Shown here piece by piece: positions 8,294 to 16,596 of a DNA stretch of 64,000 nt (positions are counted from its first letter, which is position 1; every line of letters starts with the position of its first letter). Below the pieces are notes generated by a model. It ran no database searches. It was not told the origin of the DNA and was given only the letters and a program-made list of their open reading frames with translations. The position numbers and the translations under genes are program-made. The stretch is from assembly GCF_001667735.1 (NCBI RefSeq), contig NZ_LZJN01000133.1:27481-91480 (forward strand). Direction: 5' to 3'. The DNA comes from Mycobacterium sp. E183 (GTDB lineage Bacteria > Actinomycetota > Actinomycetes > Mycobacteriales > Mycobacteriaceae).

Positions 8294-9693
8294 GCACGGG
8301 TTCGTTGGTCAGCCAGCTGGTCGACACGTTCAGAGCCGAGGGCCGGATCGTCATCGTGGGAGCCTCCCTGGCCGGCTTGCGCGCCGCGGAAGCGCTGCGC
8401 GAGACGGGGTTTCGGGGCCAGTTGACCATCATCGGCGACGAGCCCCACGAACCCTACGACCGACCGCCGTTGTCCAAGCAGGTTCTGAAGGGCTGGGTGC
8501 CCGCCGACCACACCAAGCTTCCCCGCCTGCGTCCCGTCGACGCGCAGTGGCGGCTCGGCGTGGCGGCGGTGGGGCTGGACCGGTCCAATCGCCAGGTGTT
8601 GCTGGCCAACGGCGAGAAGGTCGACTACGACCGGCTGCTGATCGCCACCGGCACCAGGGCGCGGCCCTGGTTCAACCCCGAAGAGGCAGCTCTGGAGGGG
8701 CTGTTCACCGTGCGCACCTGCGACGACGCGGCGAAGCTGGCAGCGGCCCTGAAGGCGCGGCCGCGCCGGGTGCTCATCGTCGGCTCGGGTTTCGTGGGAT
8801 CGGAGATCGCCTCGGTGTGCCGCGATCTCGATCTACCGGTGAGCGTCGCCGAGCGCGGCAAGGCACCCCTGACGGGCGCCCTGGGCGGCGTGATCGGCGA
8901 CATCGCCGCGCAGATGCAGATCGAGGCGGGCGTCGACCTGCGCACCGGTGTCGCGGTCGACGGCCTCGACGGTGACGCCGACGGCCACGTCCGCGCCGCC
9001 CGCCTGTCCGACGGCACGGTGCTCGAGGTCGACGTCGTCGTGGCCTCACTGGGCTCGATCCGCAACGTTGAATGGCTCGAGGGGGCGCAGCTCGCGAGCG
9101 GATTTTGGGGGGTGGCCTGCGACGCCGGCTGCCGCGCGTTCGACATCAACGGCGTGGTGACCGACAACATCTTCGTCGCCGGCGACGTGGCGCGCGCCCC
9201 GCACGTGCTCTACGAGTACCAGTTCATGTCGCAAGAGCATTGGGACAACGCCGTTTTCGGTGCCGCGGTGGCGGCCAACAACATGATCAGCGTCGAGACG
9301 GGACGTCGGCCGCACCTGCCACTGCCCTCGTTCTGGTCCGGGCAGTTCGGCGTCAACATCAAGAGCGTCGGCGTGTGCTCGTTCGGCGACGAGATCGTCT
9401 TCACCCAGGGCTCGGTCGAGCAACGCCGCTTCGCGGCCGCCTACGGTCACCGGGGCCGCGTCGTCGGCGCGGTGACGTTCAACCACGGCAAGTGGCTGCC
9501 CTACTACGCCTCCCTCATCGAGCGATCCGCCCCGTTTCCGCCGCCGCCACCGGGCTACGACCGTCCCGCCATCTTCGAGCCGATGCCGGCCCGATTCCCC
9601 GACCCGCGCGAACGGACGGACATCCCCGACGTGGTGCTCACCGGGCACGACCCGACCTCGCGGGGCGCCGAATTCCGGCCCCGGATCCGCTGA
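8290..9693 (+). CDS. Ferredoxin reductase (NAD(P)H/FAD)
   Basis: This 467-residue flavoprotein should take electrons from NAD(P)H and reduce the neighbouring ferredoxin. The FAD Rossmann motif VIVGASLAGLRAAEAL lies near residues 20-35, YDRPPLSKQVL follows near 57, and the second nucleotide-binding motif VLIVGSGFVGSEIA lies near 160. The FVAGDVAR segment near 300 is the conserved FAD-binding Asp region. The C-terminal reductase domain follows. It sits in the middle of a three-gene operon, coupled to the ferredoxin by a 4-bp overlap and 12 bp before the P450. Confidence 0.92.
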   Translation: MSTGSLVSQLVDTFRAEGRIVIVGASLAGLRAAEALRETGFRGQLTIIGDEPHEPYDRPPLSKQVLKGWVPADHTKLPRLRPVDAQWRLGVAAVGLDRSNRQVLLANGEKVDYDRLLIATGTRARPWFNPEEAALEGLFTVRTCDDAAKLAAALKARPRRVLIVGSGFVGSEIASVCRDLDLPVSVAERGKAPLTGALGGVIGDIAAQMQIEAGVDLRTGVAVDGLDGDADGHVRAARLSDGTVLEVDVVVASLGSIRNVEWLEGAQLASGFWGVACDAGCRAFDINGVVTDNIFVAGDVARAPHVLYEYQFMSQEHWDNAVFGAAVAANNMISVETGRRPHLPLPSFWSGQFGVNIKSVGVCSFGDEIVFTQGSVEQRRFAAAYGHRGRVVGAVTFNHGKWLPYYASLIERSAPFPPPPPGYDRPAIFEPMPARFPDPRERTDIPDVVLTGHDPTSRGAEFRPRIR

Positions 9694-9705
9694 CGGGAGA
9701 CGACA

Positions 9706-10974
9706 TTGGACGCCGCGACCGCCTGGGCCGAAGCGATGAAGTTCGAGAACCGGCCGAACCCCTACCCGTATTTCGAAGAGCTGCGCAAGGCGCCGGTAGC
9801 CAAGGTCGCCGACAAGACCTACGTGGTCACCGGCTATCCCGAGTTGCTCATCCTGGCCCACGACCCGCGAATCAGCTCCGACATTCGCCGCAGCCCAGCG
9901 GATTTCGGCGTCGAGAAGCCCGACCCCGAGCCCGGCAGCGGACACATGCAGGCCTACGGCCGCGAGCCGAGCATCATCGTCTCCGACCCGCCCGATCACG
10001 ACCGGGCCCGGCGCCAGGTCATGCGCCACTTCGGCCCCCCGCATTCCCCCGACGTCATTCCCGACATGGAACCGCTTGTCGTGCGGCTGGCGAACGACCT
10101 CCTCGACAAAACCAAGGCGCGCGGCGCCACCCGCGTGGACGTGGTGGAGGAATTCGCCTACCCGATCCCCGTCGCCGTCATCTGCAAGATCCTTGGCGTA
10201 CCCGTCGAAGACGAGCCGATGTTTCACTCCTGGATCTTCGACTTCATGATGGGCCTCGACCTGGGTCCGGAGGGCGCCACCGAGGAAGGGCGCGCGCTCG
10301 CCGAGCGGGGCCGCGCGGGCACCGCCGCCTTGCTGGCGTATCTGGGCGACCTGGTGCGCAGGTATGCGACGAACCCGGGCGACGGCTTGCTGTCCAGTTT
10401 GCTGCACGATGACGGCCCGGACGGCCCGATGTCGTTGCAGGAGGCGACATCCAACGCGATGCTGCTGCTCGTGGCCGGTCACGACTCGACGGTCAACACC
10501 ATCAGCAACTGCGTGATGACGCTGCTGCGCAATCCCGGCTCGTGGGAACTGGTTCGGCGGCGCCCCGAGCTCATTCCCCGCGTCATCGAAGAGGTGCAAC
10601 GGCTGCAGTCGGCGGTGCAGTTCTTTCCCAGCCGCAGTGCGACCGCCGACATCGAGGTCGGCGGAACCGTGATCCCCGCGGGCTCGGCGGTGTATCTGAT
10701 TTACGCCGCCGCCAACCGGGACCCGCGTCGGTTCGACAGCCCGGATCGCTTCGATCCGCTGCGGCCCGACAACGAGCATTTCGGTTGGGGCAGCGGCATT
10801 CACACCTGCATGGGCGGTCCGCTGGCGCGGCTGGAGGTCAACCTGGCGCTGGAGGTCTTCGTGCGTCGCGTCGACTCTCCGAAGCTGGTGGTCGACCCGC
10901 CGCAATACCGGCACAATCAGGTGTTCCGCGGGCCACGCCATCTCTGGGTGGACTTCGCGGCGATCGGTGATTGA
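9706..10974 (+). CDS. Cytochrome P450
   Basis: This 422-residue soluble bacterial P450 should monooxygenate a small hydrophobic substrate. The I-helix motif AGHDST lies at residues 257-262, the ExxR motif is EVQR near 300, and the haem-ligand loop FGWGSGIHTCMGG places the proximal cysteine at residue 368. The start is TTG 9706, preceded by GGGAGA. With ferredoxin and reductase genes directly upstream, the operon encodes a self-sufficient electron chain. The CYP subfamily and substrate cannot be assigned by eye; the FWDP/RxNP-type substrate clues are not diagnostic. Confidence 0.94.
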   Translation: MDAATAWAEAMKFENRPNPYPYFEELRKAPVAKVADKTYVVTGYPELLILAHDPRISSDIRRSPADFGVEKPDPEPGSGHMQAYGREPSIIVSDPPDHDRARRQVMRHFGPPHSPDVIPDMEPLVVRLANDLLDKTKARGATRVDVVEEFAYPIPVAVICKILGVPVEDEPMFHSWIFDFMMGLDLGPEGATEEGRALAERGRAGTAALLAYLGDLVRRYATNPGDGLLSSLLHDDGPDGPMSLQEATSNAMLLLVAGHDSTVNTISNCVMTLLRNPGSWELVRRRPELIPRVIEEVQRLQSAVQFFPSRSATADIEVGGTVIPAGSAVYLIYAAANRDPRRFDSPDRFDPLRPDNEHFGWGSGIHTCMGGPLARLEVNLALEVFVRRVDSPKLVVDPPQYRHNQVFRGPRHLWVDFAAIGD

Positions 10975-10979
10975 ACGGC

Positions 10980-11825
10980 CTACCGGCCGATCGTGACGGG
11001 GTCACCGACGTGGATGACGCCACCGGTCACCACCGCCAGATATGCACCCGCGCACGGCTGAGCGCCGTGACCGCCCGTATCCCAACGGTTTTCGGCGGCG
11101 GGTGTGCGGAGCGCCTGCGCGGCGCGCGGCAGTGGGCCGTGCTCGAGCGTCGGTACGACGCAGCGCGACGTTGCCGTCAGGACACGCAGCCTCGCCTCGC
11201 CGACCGCGATCTCACCGCCGACCCAGTCGTTCTCCACATAGGGAGGGCAACCCGGCGGCGTCGCGACCACCAGGTTCGGGCGATACCGCAGGGCCTCGAC
11301 GCCGATGTGTTCGAGCGTGGCGGTCGTGATCGCGTGCAGCGGGGCTTCGTCGGTGAACGAGTCGCCCGGCGTCGCCTGCGCGATCTCCAAGATGCGGCCG
11401 CCGACTTCGGCGTCCAGGCCCAGTTCGAGCAGCTGCTCGGGGTCCGGGCGCACCAACGTCGCGCCGTCGGGGCGCTGGGTGACCAGCCGGACCGATCGCC
11501 CCAACAGCTGCGAGAGCCGATCATCGATGCCAGGGTCGTCGGCCGCCACCCTCGTCCCGTCGGGCAGCTCGATGTGCACCCCGCCGTCGTGGCGGCTGGC
11601 CGTGCACTTCAACAGCCCGCGCCAGAGCCGGGCGTTCTTGGCGCTGGCCACGTGACCGGTAGTGGTGTCGAGGAGGGCAAGCCGGCGGTCCCCCTCGGCG
11701 CCGTGTTCGTCGACGAACATGCTCGGCACGGTCTCGCCGAGCATCGACTTCACCGGGTAGCGAAGCAGGCTCTCAACCCGCATCTCGCCCGCGGCTTGAC
11801 CTGAAAAGGCCGTCGGCTGCTCCAC
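10980..11825 (-). CDS. MOSC domain protein
   Basis: This 281-residue protein has the N-terminal MOSC beta-barrel signature (LLRYPVKSMLGE near residue 20) and a C-terminal MOSC domain with RPNLVVATP and a conserved Cys in SRCVVPTLE near 240. MOSC proteins are thought to handle sulfur or molybdenum cofactor-linked reductions, such as mARC-like N-hydroxylated substrates. The ATG at 11825 gives a slightly long N-terminus; ATG 11783 would start the protein at MRVESLLRYPV and may be the true start. It is convergent with the P450 gene, 5 bp apart. Confidence 0.88.
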   Translation of the reverse strand: MEQPTAFSGQAAGEMRVESLLRYPVKSMLGETVPSMFVDEHGAEGDRRLALLDTTTGHVASAKNARLWRGLLKCTASRHDGGVHIELPDGTRVAADDPGIDDRLSQLLGRSVRLVTQRPDGATLVRPDPEQLLELGLDAEVGGRILEIAQATPGDSFTDEAPLHAITTATLEHIGVEALRYRPNLVVATPPGCPPYVENDWVGGEIAVGEARLRVLTATSRCVVPTLEHGPLPRAAQALRTPAAENRWDTGGHGAQPCAGAYLAVVTGGVIHVGDPVTIGR

Positions 11826-11915
11826 TGGCTGTCCCCACCTAGCGACCCTGCCCGCATTGTCTGGATCAGACTATGCGGGCAGGGCGCGGAACTCAGGTGG
11901 TGGGTCTGAGAACGA

Positions 11916-12239
11916 TCAGCCCGGGCAGTACGTCGACTCCGCCGCGCTGACCCAGCCGGTCATGTCGGCGAACGAGAAGCCCTTCGCGCTCATGCCGGAA
12001 TGCAGGTCGGCGGCGATCGCATCCGGCGTCTTGCCGGCCATCCGGTCGGCGCACACCGCGTGTCCCAGCGCGATCATGTCCGAGTCACTCGACGAGGGCC
12101 ACGTGAACCCGAGGTTGTGCAATTTCGTCAAGTAGGCGTCGTCGGTGCTGTCGGCCGAGGCAATTGCGGTGCTCGCGGTCAGGGCAGCGCCAATCATCAC
12201 GGGAATCGTCAGTTTGGCCAGCAAACGCGGTGCAAGCAT
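11916..12239 (-). CDS. Secreted DUF732 protein
   Basis: This 107-residue protein has an N-terminal Sec signal peptide of about 29 residues ending IASAD. The mature domain matches DUF732, a mycobacteria-enriched family of small exported proteins: DDAYLTKLHNLGFTW, then ALGHAVCADRMAGKT and a final Cys in ESTYCPG, with the two cysteines probably forming a disulfide. Function is unknown. The ATG at 12239 is preceded by AGAAGG. It is monocistronic and its promoter must lie in the AT-richer stretch upstream. Confidence 0.88.
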   Translation of the reverse strand: MLAPRLLAKLTIPVMIGAALTASTAIASADSTDDAYLTKLHNLGFTWPSSSDSDMIALGHAVCADRMAGKTPDAIAADLHSGMSAKGFSFADMTGWVSAAESTYCPG

Positions 12240-12650
12240 TTCACGACCTTCTTTTCTTGTCGGTGTTGAGGGTGGGGCCAGTATATGAGTGGGCGGCGTG
12301 AACAGATATTAAAACTAAGAAAATTGCGGTGCCCGCACTACAGGTTGCCGGACCACTATTCCGTGGTCGTATTGCCAACTCGATGGCGCTGTCCTGCAGC
12401 TGAACCGGCTTGGCGAGATCCAAAGTGAAAGGCACCTAGAGAGCGAAAGGCTGGCATTTCGGGTCGCCGATATAGCCAGATGATGCCGTGTTGGTGACGC
12501 GAGCGTTAGCGGCACGATAATTTCGAACTTCCTACCGACACCGACCCTAAAATGACGCACCAGCATACAAATATCATACGAAACAATTGACCGCGACATC
12601 TGTCGATATCGGACGCGTTTGTCGCCGCGGAAAACGGGTGCACGACACCG
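12240..12650. other. Long AT-richer intergenic region
   Basis: About 410 bp without a supportable gene. The middle (about 12280-12600) is clearly lower in GC than the rest of the window. Short frames here read as non-protein sequence. It must hold the promoter of the DUF732 gene and the 3' end signals of the PPE gene, but no strong hairpin or promoter hexamer pair stands out. Confidence 0.4.
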
Positions 12651-13979
12651 TCAGTGTGGGAGCAGCCGCTGCTTCTGTTCGAGGAACTCGTCCTCCGTGA
12701 TGATCCCCGCGTCCCGCAGGGAGGCCAGCTCGCGCAACTCGGCGGCGATGCTGGTGATCGGGCCACCGGCCGGGACTTGCGGCGCCGCGGGGGCACCCTC
12801 GGTCGCCTTCTGCGTGGAGGCCCTGATTCGCTCCGCGCGACCTGCGCCGCCCGTGCCGGCTATGGCACGCCCGGCCATGCTCGCCGCGGCCATCTCGCCG
12901 AACAAGCTCCCGGTGCCTGCGGACGAGGCTGGAGCGGCGGCGCCCACGGTGGTGGCGGGCAGGGCCAGAGCGGCCGGGCGCACCGCGGGGGCGGCGGCCG
13001 CCCAGGCCGGCGGCACCGACATTGCGCCGACCGTATTGGCCTCGCCCAGGGAAGCCGTCGCCGCCGAGCCCCCCGCCAGGTTGGTGATGACCGGGAAAGG
13101 CGTCGGGGGCACCGGCGCCGAGCCGGGCCAGGACTGGACCCCCGCCCAGCCGCTGACGATGTCGTCGGTGTGGAAACCGGTCAACGCCCCGGAGACGTCG
13201 TAGGGAAGCGCCACGATGGCGGCGGCGAGCCCCGCCGTGCCGACTTCTGGGTCGACGAACACCGCGCTCAGGTCGGCTGCCAGCCCCAGCAGGTCCCGCC
13301 CGCCGAAGCCGAAATCGAGGGGGCTCGCGAGGTTGAGCAGCGCATTGGGCGCCGCAGAGAAGGCTTGTGCCGACGACAGGGCGTTTTGCACCTTGCCGGC
13401 CGACGTGCCTGCGGCCTGGGTCAGGGCGGCGGCCTGCCGCACCGATCCGCCCGAATCGGTGCTCGGTTCCGGCGGGGCGAACGGCGTCAGCCTCGCCGCC
13501 GCCGCCGACGCCGCCGCGTAGGCGTACATGGCCCCGGCGTCTTGGGCCCACATCTCCGAATATTGCGCCTCCGTGGTCGCGATCGCCGGCGTGTTCTGCC
13601 CGAAGACGTTCGTCGCGATCAGGGACATCAGCAGGCTGCGGTTGGCCGCGATCACCGGCGGCGGCACCGTTTCGGCGAACGCCGCCTCGTACGCCGCCGC
13701 GGCGGCTTTGGCCTGGTTGGCGGTCTGTTCGGCCTGCGCCGCGGCGCTGCGCGTCCAGGTCACGTACGGGGCGGCCGCGGCCGCCATCGCCTCCGCCGCA
13801 GGCCCGAGCCACGGCCCGCCGGTCAGCGCCGTGACCTCCGCCTGGTAGGAGGTCGCCGCGGAATGCAGGGCGACGGCCAGCGCGTCCCAGGCCATCGCGG
13901 CGGTGAGCAGCGGCGCGGCACCGGGGCCGGTATACATCCGCGCGGAGTTGATCTCCGGAGGCAGTGCTGCGAAGTCCAT
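12651..13979 (-). CDS. PPE family protein, SVP subgroup, with C-terminal SHOCT-like segment
   Basis: This 442-residue protein begins [20 protein letters not shown], the classic PPE domain (about 180 residues), with GGPWLGPAA holding the conserved Trp. A central Ala-rich stretch leads to the [14 protein letters not shown] motif near residue 330, which defines the SVP subgroup. The last 30 residues ([20 protein letters not shown] then FLEQKQRLL) match the SHOCT short C-terminal helical motif. ATG 13979 is chosen over an upstream frame opening because GGAGGAG lies just before it. PPE proteins are ESX-secreted or outer-surface proteins, normally paired with PE; no PE gene is adjacent. Confidence 0.93.
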   Translation of the reverse strand: MDFAALPPEINSARMYTGPGAAPLLTAAMAWDALAVALHSAATSYQAEVTALTGGPWLGPAAEAMAAAAAPYVTWTRSAAAQAEQTANQAKAAAAAYEAAFAETVPPPVIAANRSLLMSLIATNVFGQNTPAIATTEAQYSEMWAQDAGAMYAYAAASAAAARLTPFAPPEPSTDSGGSVRQAAALTQAAGTSAGKVQNALSSAQAFSAAPNALLNLASPLDFGFGGRDLLGLAADLSAVFVDPEVGTAGLAAAIVALPYDVSGALTGFHTDDIVSGWAGVQSWPGSAPVPPTPFPVITNLAGGSAATASLGEANTVGAMSVPPAWAAAAPAVRPAALALPATTVGAAAPASSAGTGSLFGEMAAASMAGRAIAGTGGAGRAERIRASTQKATEGAPAAPQVPAGGPITSIAAELRELASLRDAGIITEDEFLEQKQRLLPH

Positions 13980-14311
13980 GTCGTCGTCTCCTCCGGACGG
14001 GTTAACAGGTAGCCACGGCGTTAACGGCTCGTTGCGGGCGGTAGGGGGATTGCCCAACGGGCAGCAAACAAATCTTGTTTCCTCTAGTAGTACAGGTCCG
14101 GCACCGGTGGATAACCGGGTGCTGCCCCCTTACCCCACATCGTCCTCCCTGAGAACACCGATAAATTACCCTCGCAGCGCAGTGGAGCCTGTCAACGCCA
14201 CGGAGCGGCCTCGGGCTTTGCCCGTGCGGGCCCAGCCAATCAGAGCGGACCGGCGCGACATGGCGGGTCTGCTTGGATCGATATCGGATACCGCGAGTGA
14301 GGGCGGAGCGG
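13980..14311. other. Divergent intergenic region between PPE and glycosyltransferase genes
   Basis: About 330 bp holding the strong Shine-Dalgarno sequence of the PPE gene at 13984-13990 (GGAGGAG on the minus strand) and, presumably, two divergent promoters. An AT-rich patch lies near 14067-14085. No palindrome or conserved small gene was recognised. Confidence 0.4.
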
Positions 14312-15487
14312 ATGAAGTTCGTGATGGCGAGCTACGGGGGGCGCGGCGATATCGAGCCCTGCGCCGCGATCGGCCGGGAGCTCTCCCGCCGAGGCCACGA
14401 CGTCAGCCTGGCCGTTCCGCCGGACAAGGTGGGTTTCGTCGAGTCGGCGGGGCTGGCCGGGATCGCTTACGGGCCCGACACTCAACGCGCCATGATCGCG
14501 GCGAGGGAACTCCTGGGCCACTTCCATGGCATTGGCGCAGCGCCGCAAGTGGCTGACCGGGTCCACCGAATCTGGTTGGAGAAGAGCACGACCCTGACGG
14601 CACTAGCCCAGGGAGCGGACCTCCTCCTGGGGCACATGAACGACCAGGCGTTGGCGGCCAACGTCGCCGAATATCACGGGATCCCGTTCGCCGCGCTACA
14701 CGTCTTCCCGGCTCGGATCATGCCCTCAAGTGATGTGTATTCGCGGATCGCCGGGGATGCGGCGGACGCGCAACGTCGTGAACTCGGATTGCCGCAGGCG
14801 GCCGCGCCGGCGCGCTCGGAAAGCGGATTGCTCGAACTTCAAACCTATGACGAACTCTGCTTGCCGGGGCCCGCGGCCGAATGGGTCGAGCCCGGCGGTC
14901 GGCGGCCCTTCGTCGGCTCCTTGACGCTGGAGTTGCCAACCCATTTTGACGACGAGGTGCTGACCTGGATCGCCGATGGGACGCCGCCGGTCTACTTCGG
15001 TTTCGGCAGCACCCCGATTGATTCTCCCGCCGAGACGGTCGCCGTCATAAGCGCGGCCTGCGCGCAGTTGGGTGAGCGGGCGTTGATCTGCGCCGGCGCC
15101 AACGACTTTCGCCGCGTTCCACGGTCGCCTCACGTCAAGGTGGTGGATGCGCTGAATTACGCGGCCATCTTTCCCGCCTGCCGCGCAGTGGTCCACCACG
15201 GGGGCTCGGGCACTACGGCTGCGGGTCTGCGCGCCGGGGTTCCGACGCTGATTCTCTGGACGGTGTGGGACCAGCCGATGTGGGCAGAGGGTATCGAACA
15301 TTTGGAAGTCGGCGCCGGGCGGGGCTTTTTCGATAGCACCCTGGACTCACTAGTCGCCGACCTGCGCTCGATCCTTACTCCGGAATGTGCCGCCCGAGCC
15401 CGAGAGGTGGCCGCGCGGATGACCAAACCCGCCGAAAGCGTCGCGAAGGCCGCCGATTTGTTGGAAGACGCCGCGGGGTCGGGGTGA
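14312..15487 (+). CDS. UGT-type glycosyltransferase (GT1/GT28-like)
   Basis: This 391-residue protein should transfer a sugar from an activated nucleotide donor to a lipid or small acceptor. MKFVMASYGGRGDIEPCAAI is the typical N-terminus of the family that contains mycobacterial glycopeptidolipid glycosyltransferases such as RtfA and Rv1526c. VYFGFGSTP and the donor-binding stretch [19 protein letters not shown] near residue 300 confirm the GT-B fold. ATG 14312 is chosen because it opens at that motif and follows GGCGGAGCGG. A methyltransferase follows 56 bp downstream. No other glycopeptidolipid genes are nearby, so the acceptor is unknown. Confidence 0.9.
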   Translation: MKFVMASYGGRGDIEPCAAIGRELSRRGHDVSLAVPPDKVGFVESAGLAGIAYGPDTQRAMIAARELLGHFHGIGAAPQVADRVHRIWLEKSTTLTALAQGADLLLGHMNDQALAANVAEYHGIPFAALHVFPARIMPSSDVYSRIAGDAADAQRRELGLPQAAAPARSESGLLELQTYDELCLPGPAAEWVEPGGRRPFVGSLTLELPTHFDDEVLTWIADGTPPVYFGFGSTPIDSPAETVAVISAACAQLGERALICAGANDFRRVPRSPHVKVVDALNYAAIFPACRAVVHHGGSGTTAAGLRAGVPTLILWTVWDQPMWAEGIEHLEVGAGRGFFDSTLDSLVADLRSILTPECAARAREVAARMTKPAESVAKAADLLEDAAGSG

Positions 15488-15543
15488 TCGGCGGGTGGAT
15501 CCAATCGGTGGTGCAAAGCCGCCGGGTCGTGTAGAAGGTTCTG

Positions 15544-16587
15544 GTGCAGGTTCCGCCTTCTGAGCCTCTCGAGCCGTCGATCCTCTACGAGTCGATGATC
15601 AGGCGGTGGTATCGACGGACGTCGGCCGAGGGGCACATCAGAGTGCCGGCCGTCCCGAGCCTGATCGACGAGTACGTGCAATTGTGCGCCAACGTTTGCG
15701 CCACCCTGGGCGTCTGGCACACGCCAGAACAGTCCGCGCAGCTGCGGATCTCGCTGGAGGCCGAGCTGGCGAAGGGCTTCAAGGCATCCCCCCGCTCGGA
15801 CGTCGTCATCTCGTTCAGCGCCCCCTTCGGGACGAGCGTCAACATCCGCGTCAAAGCCGAATGGCGGACGCTCGACGCCGCCTACGACGAATGGGTGGAC
15901 GTGCGCCCGGGGCCACTGTTCGGCACCGAGCCCGACGCGCGGGTACTCGCTCTGGCCGCCGAAGCGGCTGATCCGACGACCTACCGCGTGCTGGACGTCG
16001 GGGCGGGGACCGGCCGCAACGCCCTCGCGCTGGCCCGTCGCGGCCACCCCGTGGATGCGGTCGAGATGGCCGCGAAGCTGGCCGACATCATGCGCGCGGA
16101 GGCGCAGAGCGAATCGCTGGCCGTGCGGGTGATTCAGAGCGATGTCTTCACGGCGATGGAAAGCGTCCACGACGAATACCAGTTGATGGTGCTCGCCGAG
16201 GTGGTGCCCGACTTCCGCACGACCCAGGAGCTGCGGGGCATGTTCGAACTGGCCGCCGAATGCCTGGCTCCCTCGGGACGATTGCTGTTCAGCACGTTCC
16301 TGCCCCGCGACGGCTATGTGCCCGACGATTCCACGCTGCAGTTCGGCCAGCAGTGCAACAGCATGATCTACACGCGCGACCAGATGGCGACTGCGGTGGC
16401 GGGCCTGCCCCTCGAGCTGATCGCCGACGACTCCGCGTACGAATACGAGAAGGCCCACCTGCCCGCAGGCGCCTGGCCGCCCACCGCGTGGTTCGAGGGG
16501 TGGGCCAATGGCCTTGACGTGTTCGACGTCGAGCGCGAGCACTCGCCGATCGAGTTGCGTTGGCTCATCTACCGCAAGACGGACTGA
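15544..16587 (+). CDS. Class I SAM-dependent methyltransferase
   Basis: This 347-residue protein has a large N-terminal part (about 150 residues) and then a Rossmann methyltransferase domain: VLDVGAGTGRNALALARRG (motif I) near residue 157, VDAVEMA for the adenosyl ribose and VLAEVVPDF near 220. The start is GTG 15544 after GAAGG. It probably forms an operon with the glycosyltransferase upstream, so it may methylate the same sugar or lipid product. The N-terminal segment was not recognised. It converges with the Rieske-FAD gene, 9 bp apart. Confidence 0.86.
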   Translation: MQVPPSEPLEPSILYESMIRRWYRRTSAEGHIRVPAVPSLIDEYVQLCANVCATLGVWHTPEQSAQLRISLEAELAKGFKASPRSDVVISFSAPFGTSVNIRVKAEWRTLDAAYDEWVDVRPGPLFGTEPDARVLALAAEAADPTTYRVLDVGAGTGRNALALARRGHPVDAVEMAAKLADIMRAEAQSESLAVRVIQSDVFTAMESVHDEYQLMVLAEVVPDFRTTQELRGMFELAAECLAPSGRLLFSTFLPRDGYVPDDSTLQFGQQCNSMIYTRDQMATAVAGLPLELIADDSAYEYEKAHLPAGAWPPTAWFEGWANGLDVFDVEREHSPIELRWLIYRKTD

Positions 16588-16596
16588 GCGCCCGTT

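Noticed and set aside
9046..10941. 631-codon minus-strand frame through the reductase and P450 genes
   Set aside because: Shadow of two clear flavoprotein/P450 genes on the other strand.
12315..12599. 94-codon minus-strand frame in the AT-rich gap
   Set aside because: Unusual amino-acid content, no ribosome site, no similarity to any known small protein.
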